64,000 bases of DNA from contig NC_079517.1 in the NCBI RefSeq assembly GCF_000801105.2, forward strand, positions 12,152,001 through 12,216,000. The letters are read 5' to 3'. The DNA comes from Raphanus sativus. Taxonomy: Eukaryota; Streptophyta; Magnoliopsida; Brassicales; Brassicaceae. Positions 56,461 to 64,000 of the stretch are shown here, piece by piece; position 1 is the first letter of the stretch; the number at the start of each line of letters is the position of its first letter. Below the pieces are notes generated by a model. It made no database searches. It saw only the letters and a list, made by a program, of their open reading frames with translations, and was not told the origin of the DNA. The position numbers were made by a program, and so were the translations under genes.

Positions 56461-59400
56461 CTCCCCCTTGGATGCCATAACCATATGAGTTCATAATATG
56501 CTTAATGTTGCCTCATTAAAACCTTACTAGGAAAACTCATTGGGATAAAACCATAGTTAAGGAAAAAGAGTACAACACATACTACTCCCCCTGATTTGAA
56601 CATCACTTGCTGAATAGATGTTCATGGATTCTTACTTGAACAATCTTGTATTGTTCAGACATATCATGTCTCTTAGAATCCTGATGATACTTTAGAAAAT
56701 GTACCACTTTGATATCGACCACTTTAGTACTTTAGATAAAATGTACTATTTTATACTCTGGTCGTTTGATTATGGTCCTTGACCAAATCACTCTTATATG
56801 CCTTTCCATAATATTGGTTGGCTAGTACTTTAGATCCTTTATATAATATGGATCATCATTATATCAAGTATGAGCTACTTAGCTCTTTAGGACTTATGGA
56901 AATGCCTTAGCTTTATGAGTATAATATTATTTGCCATAGACAACTTTATACATAGGCCATGTCGGTTAGATCATGATCTTTATTTACATATGTCCATAGA
57001 TGATCAATGATTGATCTGAGACAATGGCAATTTTAGTGTGCCAGCAATTCGTACACACACACATATATATATATATATATAGACGTTTGGACTGATCTAG
57101 GCCGGACACGGTCATGACATAGAATTGATCTAATTGATCCTCAAATTTATGTCTAATGACATCCATGATCTACAGCTTTATCATGGACCAAATCTTATAA
57201 TATGGTCAGACCCGTTTGGTCGCATATGGACACATAATGTGGTCCTACACATTTTTGTTCAAAGATGAACTTTGATCTTATAGCTTATCTTTATGATAGC
57301 TTATTCATTCATACCACAGCTTGGTTGGTTCATGCTGAGAATTTTGACCAACCATAAGTATTACCAAAATTTGGCTAATTTGTGGTGATGGTCTATAACT
57401 TTATAAGGTTTAATGAATAACCATTTAACCTTTCTTAGGCTGGTTAGTATATCACAAGGAATTTAAAATTTCTCTATGGACTGATTTGAATTGTTCTTAT
57501 AGAACCTTTTCATTTGCTTACATGTAGCAATTTAATTCAGTCCATGGACAGCTTTAGGAAAATGCTGTTCATGAGAACTTCCTTTCTCATCTTATGATTC
57601 TGAGCTCAGTATATTTTGGTAAACCTTTTAGGTACCAATAATATTATTATCATCCAGTGAGTCATATATAACATACTACATCTTTTGAATTTCTTCCAGA
57701 CATTATATGTAGTGACATATGTAGTATTATCCACCACTTTGGATTATATAGACCTCCCTTGGTCTGTCTCACGATTTATCCTTCTTTCAGGATTTATTTA
57801 TTCACTGGGCATCATATGGCGTTTACATATTCATGGCCAATTCAATACGCCTTTATCCGTCACTTTTAGAAACCCCACGTTTCTTTCTTTATTCATTATT
57901 ATGAGTATTCTTGCGTGGGTTCATGATCCTCGATTCATTATTCATGTGCTACATATTTGCGCTTTTTCTATGAATGTATTGTGTCGACACATTTATATAT
58001 ATATGGTTTCCTTCCAGACATTTAAATAATTCGCGAGATCTCATCATTATCAATGCCTTCAGTACCATGAGACCCGGCGTCCCGAACCCCCATAGTTGAT
58101 ACTGTCGGCATAGCCATTTTGGCCTTGTCTGGAAAGTCTATGACCTCGGTTTCTTTTTGCACCTTTATTTAATTTCCGAGGTTCCTTTTGGAACATATAT
58201 TCGGTCTACCACGCTTTAGGGTGTCATAGACTCAGTAGCAACTTGGTTGTGTCTTTAAGACATCAAAACCGTGTGGTGCTAAGCTGGGATGACATAGTCA
58301 TTCTTTCTCGGGTCAATGTGTCTGGCATTTTATTTTGCTATCATTGTAGCATATGGACGTCTATAAATCTTTTCTAGTCCGAGGATCTTTGCCAAGACAA
58401 TGATGGTTGATACTATTCTTTACCAGCTTACTACTTCTCTCCTTTCAATGTTGGATATTGGGATTCATAAATTTTATGTAATCCTTGTTCCTTGGCCAAT
58501 GATTAAATCACCCATTTTGGCTCAAGGTTTCTTTTAAACTTATGGAGAAAGTATATTCATAATATATATCCAACATATATTCCCAATCCTCCTTATGAGA
58601 TTCTAAGATAATATGATCTTAGATGGCACATATATTTGTGGTGGATTTATTCATAATATCTTAATATGATATATGTCTGGACTCATGACCCGTATTAGTC
58701 TGAGGTGGAAATGATGCAAGTTAATTATCACTTATGTGGCCTGATATAATATCTATGGCCTGATGCAAGTTAATCTTTTATAACTCATGATGTCCCCAAG
58801 CATATGGAGTTTTGAACCTTATAGGTAATGGTCATAATATCATAAAATCAACCAATATGAAATATGGTTGTGGACCATGTTTCACGAATTTTAGTATGGT
58901 CATGTATCATGGGATTTGTCCTCACTCCCCCTCATGAACATACTCTAATTCGTAGTGCTTGGGATAATAAATTCCCTTGTGCATAGATATATATTGCACA
59001 AACGTGAGATCTTATGGGATAGCTTTTGTGCCCTTTTTAAATCTTTGTATCATAATTCAGATGGCTAAGTATGGTAATGCCATCTAAGTGATAATTTTCG
59101 TGGGTTAATCAAACATGATTATGATTGCCCTGGCTATTTGCCTATTATCATATTGATCATTAGATCAATAGTGAATGTAGTCTCGACCATGTAGGCGATT
59201 TTAGGTACTCTTATTCTTTTTGCCCATTGTTGGAAACCATATTTTCTTCTTAATTCAATGGGTCTTACAGGGTGAATATAATACCTTTTAGGCAAAGCCT
59301 TGGTCGGACTTCTTTTCCTTTCTTTCAAGGAATGTCCAGTTGAGTTCAGGAGTATTTTATGCATCATAATAGAGCCTAGATGGCCGAGCGTGTCGTGCCA

Positions 59401-59872
59401 TACTTATAACGGCTTCTCTGAACTCTTTGGAAAGTGATTTGGGGTATTAACCCACAATCATATTTATCTTGGCTCAAAAAAGGCCTATAGATATAGTAGG
59501 TATAGTCTCTAGGACTTTCCTTTGGCTTTGGGCATTTTCATAAATCATAAGGAATTCTTTCTTTCCTTTGCCCATAGTTTCAATATGTAGAACATTCCAC
59601 TTTGATTTATATGGAATGTAATGCATCAGAGATTTTTAGATGTGTGCTTTTAAGCATCATCAGGTTGGACTAGCCATGACCTTGAAAAATATCTTTTGTC
59701 TCTTAAATTAACGTGGCTTGGTCCACTATAGAGAACAAAGACAAAGTAAAATGATGTCGAAATCTAATTGGCCTTTATTAAGGCAATATGAAGTCTCATA
59801 TTCAAGCTGATCATCATTCTTATAGTCGAAATTATTCGCACCATCTAGATGGACCCAATGGGTCATAGGGTT

Positions 59873-60600
59873 TTATCCCTTTATGCTCTCCTGGTAGAGT
59901 TCAATAAGGTGTTTGGGAGTTTTACATCGGTTGGCCCAATGATTATTCATCCCATACTGATGATAAGCAGGTTTGGTCGAGGCCTGGGTTTTTAAACTCG
60001 GACTTGTTCCCACGGACTTATACCCACGGCTAGGTTGATAACCTTGGCCTCGGCCTCGACTAATGCTGTGACTGTGGGTGATATCCACGCACACCCTTGC
60101 CATCTTCCATGGCCTTTCATATGGCCATGGTTTGACTCTTTCATATGGCTCTGTGGCCGTATATGCCTTAGGCAATGCCTTAAAATCCAGGAGGCCTCAT
60201 CTCACTATTCCTCATGAGTAACTCATTGTTTTGCTTAGCAAGCAACAAACAAGAGATTAAATTTGCATATATGGAGGAACCCTTTTTCTCGGTATTATTG
60301 CTGAAGCAAAACATTGCTTGTGGAATGTAGAGAATTTCTTCTCTAACATGTCAGCATATGTGATAGTCTCTCCACACAGTTTCAACTTTGAGACTATCAT
60401 GAATAGAGCCGAGTTATACTTATCCACAGACTTATAGTCTTGGGTCTTTAGGTCCCTCAAGTTATATAGGGCCTTTGGTAAGAGTACCATTATATGGTGA
60501 TCATATCTGGATTTCAGTTTTTATCCAAAGGTCCAGAGGATTCTCAATAGTGAGATATTGATCATTGAGACTTTCAGTAAGGTGATTTTGATTCAATCAC
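59873..60600 (-). pseudogene. copia gag fragment with zinc-knuckle remnant
   Basis: 60257-60490 encodes a UBN2/retro-gag type stretch (LQDYKSV-like TQDYKSVDKYNSALF, LKLCGETIT, MLEKKFSTFH). 59873-60175 encodes an RG-rich segment and the knuckle HQYGMNNHWANRC, in which the first cysteines are lost, followed by TPKHLIELYQESIK. A further gag segment (HLTESLNDQYLTIENPLDLW) lies upstream in another frame. Several frameshifts and stops make it non-functional. Confidence 0.85.
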
Positions 60601-60640
60601 CAAGATTTAGATAGGATGATTTTCAACATCTGAATATTTA

Positions 60641-61860
60641 ATCATTGCTTTCAAGCATCAAGAATTTATGCAAACAATAAAAGTCATAATTTATATGATT
60701 TAATTTATATGATTTAATTATGATTTAATAAGGCTTCCCCCCAAATCATATAATATATTTGCTTTAAGCATTTCTAGTATGACAATGATCAATTGATCAC
60801 TGCATCTAGTGATCCTTTTAATTATAATTCAAATCTGGATTGATTATATATATATAGGGTATTAAGGCCCTTTAGGATTTGAATAAGGATCAATCATCAT
60901 TTTAAATGAGATGAAGCAATATGGATGAAAGTCAATCACAATGGTCGAATGATAAATGCATGGCTCAAGAACTAATCGGATGTTCTGTGCTAAGCATTGG
61001 ACCAATATAAATGTGATTCTTAATTCATGAGGATATTTGGTTTTCAAAGATCATAAAATAATAACCGATTCCTTCCCCCCTTTACCGGGTAAACCAAGAC
61101 AAGAAAATTTATAATTTTCAGCAAATGTCTAAACCAAATTCAATTATATTTTCAATCAATTGGTTTCAAGGAAGGTTTATATTTTAATAAAAGCAAGCAT
61201 GCTTAATTCTTAATAAAACTATATGACAAGAAGATGCATGGAAATGATCAGTTCATGATATGTGAATGATCTAACAATTTACTAATCCATGTTTGATCGG
61301 TTTTAAACAGGTTTATAATTTCAATCAAAGCAAACATGCTAAGTTTAAATGAAAACCGATTTGGTCTAATTATATGCAAGCAGTGTGAACCATTTAGATG
61401 CAAGCAATATGAACCAATTTAATTTATATGAACTATTATCAGGATTGTCAATGAAATGCAAACATAAATTCAGTCTTAGCAATATGACAATTATGCATGG
61501 TCAGATTTTAAACAATATGACAAATGCATTCAAAGTTGGTTCAAGATGATTCAAGATGAACAGATGCAATCAAGTATGCAACAAGATTACTATATAATTT
61601 AATCATCAGTTTCAAGCATGGTAAAAGATCAAGATTAACTATCAACTTATGTGATCAATATTCAGTATGATATGAAATCTATTCAAGGTTGGTTCAATTA
61701 TCAACCTATATGATCAAATGATTTCAAGACAGATTTTATTTTATGACATATCAATATAAACAAGACTATATGTTATTTTCAGTCAAAAATATGCATTCAT
61801 TAAAAACAAATATGCATTTATAAAAATCAAAGCAAAGCAAGCAATGACAGTCAAAGATAT
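60641..61860. other. Repeat-derived DNA, not classified
   Basis: Degenerate phrases such as GATCAA...TATATGATCAA and AAAGCAAGCAT recur throughout, as in non-coding parts of retrotransposons. No ORF is supported. Confidence 0.45.
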
Positions 61861-64000
61861 GCAATAATGGGATTTAATATCAATTTTATTTTGAGTTTGA
61901 CTGGATTCATGGTTTTGATATTTGGATTTTCGATTTTGCTGGTTGAAAAACTGATATTGGAAGTTTTCAAGGTTCCCAAGTCAAATGATAGTATAAAAGG
62001 TTGTCGAACCACAGAGAACTAGTGATCTATAGCACCAAGAATACACAAACTCTCTTAATCTAAGCAAACGAGAAGATGGATGATGGTAACAAGCTAGAAC
62101 CTACTAATATGAACAAGGCGATCTCAAATCCAATCTAGAAACTAGTGCAAGAACTCAATCAAATGCTAAGGTGGACTCATGGGACTAGGGACTTGATTTT
62201 GGGTGACTAAGATCCAAGCTAGAGTGGCAAACTATCAAATCAACACTTTCCTTATGCCTAGACACAACACTAAACAAGCTCTTTCTCAAGATGAATGCTC
62301 ATTTGCTTTAGTAATTCAAGCATCAAATCTCTTCGGTTGAATATTAATAAAGCAATCATTATGGACAAGTCTAATAGCAATCTTAGCCTCTTTAACAACA
62401 AATCTCTTTGGCAAAGTAGACTAAAAGCATTGAAGAGTTGGTTCAGACATTTCATCATACACCTTTCGGGCAGGAAATGTCTAAGGATCTATTTTAGTAT
62501 GATCAAGACTAAAATAGCATTAAAAACCCTCAACAAGCAAAGAAAGAAGTAGATCTAACACTAAACACCCTAGATCTTCACTAATCACCCTTAATCACCC
62601 TAACCCATGAATCCAAAATGTGTCTACTCTCTAATCTCTATGATAAACCTCAAATCCATATGGGATTCAAGGCTAATCATGTTAATGATTAAGAGAAACA
62701 AGATATAAGATGAAGAAATTCCTTAGATAATCAAAAGGTTCAAGCTTTTACAAAATGAGGCAAAGTCTAGAGAGAAAATGAGATACATTAGGGTTTTCAG
62801 GTCTAAAACTATATATAAGAGAGTGAAATTCGTTCTGGTTTAATTGAATTAAACCGGAGTCAAACCGGATTAAACCGGTCAACATCTCAAAATTGCTTCT
62901 TGTCTTCTCCGGAGCGGGTTCTTCAAGTCGTTTCCATTGCCCGCTGTGTCTGGTCGCTGTTGAGCTCGTCATTTCCCGAGCGGGTTCATCAGACCGCTGC
63001 CATCAAACCGCTCTGACTCGAGCTTAACTTGACGTCTGTCTTCTTCGCCGCAAGCTTAAGCCGTGGCTTAGATCGATCTGTGTTCCACCATTAGAGGCTG
63101 GTTCAAGCTTCTATTTCCTCGCGTTTCATCCTCTTCGTGAATCAAGCCCGAGCCCAAGTCGTCTCCTCCGTTGCCGTGATGCTTCGCGAGCCTCACCACG
63201 ATTCGATCTCGTCCAAGCACCAGTCGTCGTCATCAGCAAGTCGTGGCTATGCTCAGAATCGCCGCCGTGACCTTAGCTCGAGCCGTGACAGCATCGTCTT
63301 GAAGCTCCGGAGTCGTGCCTCTCGCCGCCGTAACCGCCGGAGTTGTTGGGATCGAAGTGAAGAAGAACGGCAATGGTGATCTTTAGGTTATTTGCGGAAC
63401 AGGTCCCCGGAGTCTTGATTATTCACGCATTGGCCCCAAGTCTTTTGGATTTGCACAATAGACCTCCCGGAATTGCAGAATAGTCCCTGCATTCTCGTGG
63501 TCTTTTATTTCTGCCCCAAACTTTGTAATTTGCTCAGATAACCTCTCAAATTGACCCCAGATATTCCAATTGTGCACTTCAGCCCCTATGATATGCAAAT
63601 GGACAAATGTATGCACTATATACATAAATGCAACCTAAAATGACTTATAATAATCTAAAATATGAATCTAAAAACCTATAAAAACATGAAATATCAACTC
63701 CCCCACACTAGCTCTTTACTTGTCCTCAAGTAATTTTTCAAAATAATCAAAAGGGAGAAGCTTGAAAGTGGGAGTTCATCACCAAAAGAAACTCTTCTTA
63801 GCCATCAACATGATATCCTTATATAATCATACCAAATAGCAAGAGCAAAAGCATTTTCCAACTCTAACTTCTCAAGGCTTATCCTACTCCTTTGATCTCT
63901 ATACTCATCATCAAGAATCCACATACACACCAATCAACCAACTCTCACATTCATTAAGCAAAATCATAAGTGAATTCTTGCAAATGGTCAAATGGTCCAA
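61861..64000 (-). mobile_element. Probable Ty3-gypsy (Tat/Athila-like) non-coding region
   Basis: The minus strand at 63735-63697 contains TTGAGGACAAG followed after a short gap by GTGTGGGGGAG. I know this word pair from the spacer beside the LTR in Tat/Athila/Ogre-type plant gypsy elements. The rest, including a GC-richer stretch (62880-63420), has no ORF with a domain. The element runs off the right edge. No LTR end or pol is visible, so the class is tentative. Confidence 0.5.

Larger units (their letters stand above)
56127..60640 (-). mobile_element. Decayed Ty1-copia retrotransposon
   Basis: Order on the minus strand is gag (about 60600-59873), decayed pol (59870-56480), polypurine tract, 3' LTR. 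The length fits a copia element. Pol has too many stops and shifts to place single domains. The 5' LTR and primer-binding site are not seen, so the element is broken on that side. Confidence 0.82.

Noticed and set aside
63137..63379. 80-codon ORF in the GC-rich stretch
   Set aside because: An Arg/Ser-rich composition without any domain, inside repeat-derived DNA.

Overview
This is plant nuclear DNA, almost certainly from a Brassicaceae species (Brassica, Raphanus, Arabidopsis or a relative). It is AT-rich, has GT-AG introns, is full of Helitrons, Mutator-like elements (MULEs) and MITEs, and carries a cluster of TIR-type immune receptor genes around a SurE-like nucleotidase gene. From memory, this gene set matches the Arabidopsis thaliana chromosome 1 block around At1g72840-At1g72950 (TIR-NBS genes with SurE At1g72880 among them). 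I could not run a search to confirm this.

Layout. 1-20 kb is transposon territory: a Helitron 3' end, a 5'-truncated LINE nested in an inverted-repeat element, a complete MULE with its transposase and a 9-bp target duplication, a second MULE broken by a Helitron, four MULE-type MITEs with telomere-like internal sequence, and a Helitron with both ends defined by a duplicated empty site. 20-50 kb is the immune cluster. In order it holds: TN1 (+, TIR-NBS with a duplicated P-loop); an orphan LRR/C-JID fragment (-); an intact 10-exon SurE-like gene (+); TN2 (-) facing a full TNL (+) across a 230-bp shared promoter; a TN remnant; TN-A (+); a truncated TN-B fused to an inverted SurE pseudogene; and TN-C (+). 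TN-A, TN-B and TN-C come from segmental duplications that include their promoters. 50-64 kb returns to repeats: a minus-strand Helitron, a decayed Ty1-copia element with a 3' LTR, and non-coding sequence of probable Ty3-gypsy (Tat/Athila-like) origin.

How the genes may work together. TIR domains are NAD-cleaving enzymes that trigger defence. NB-ARC domains switch with ATP, and LRR plus C-JID usually recognise the pathogen effector. Here the roles look split. The TNL has every part. TN2, divergent from it, has an NB-ARC but no LRR, and its TIR has lost the catalytic glutamate. TN-A and TN-C keep the TIR glutamate but have lost the Walker A lysine and stop before the GLPL motif. The TN2/TNL pair resembles head-to-head RPS4/RRS1-type pairs and is the most interesting candidate system in the window. 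That interpretation is inference. The gene structures and residue changes are read directly from the sequence.
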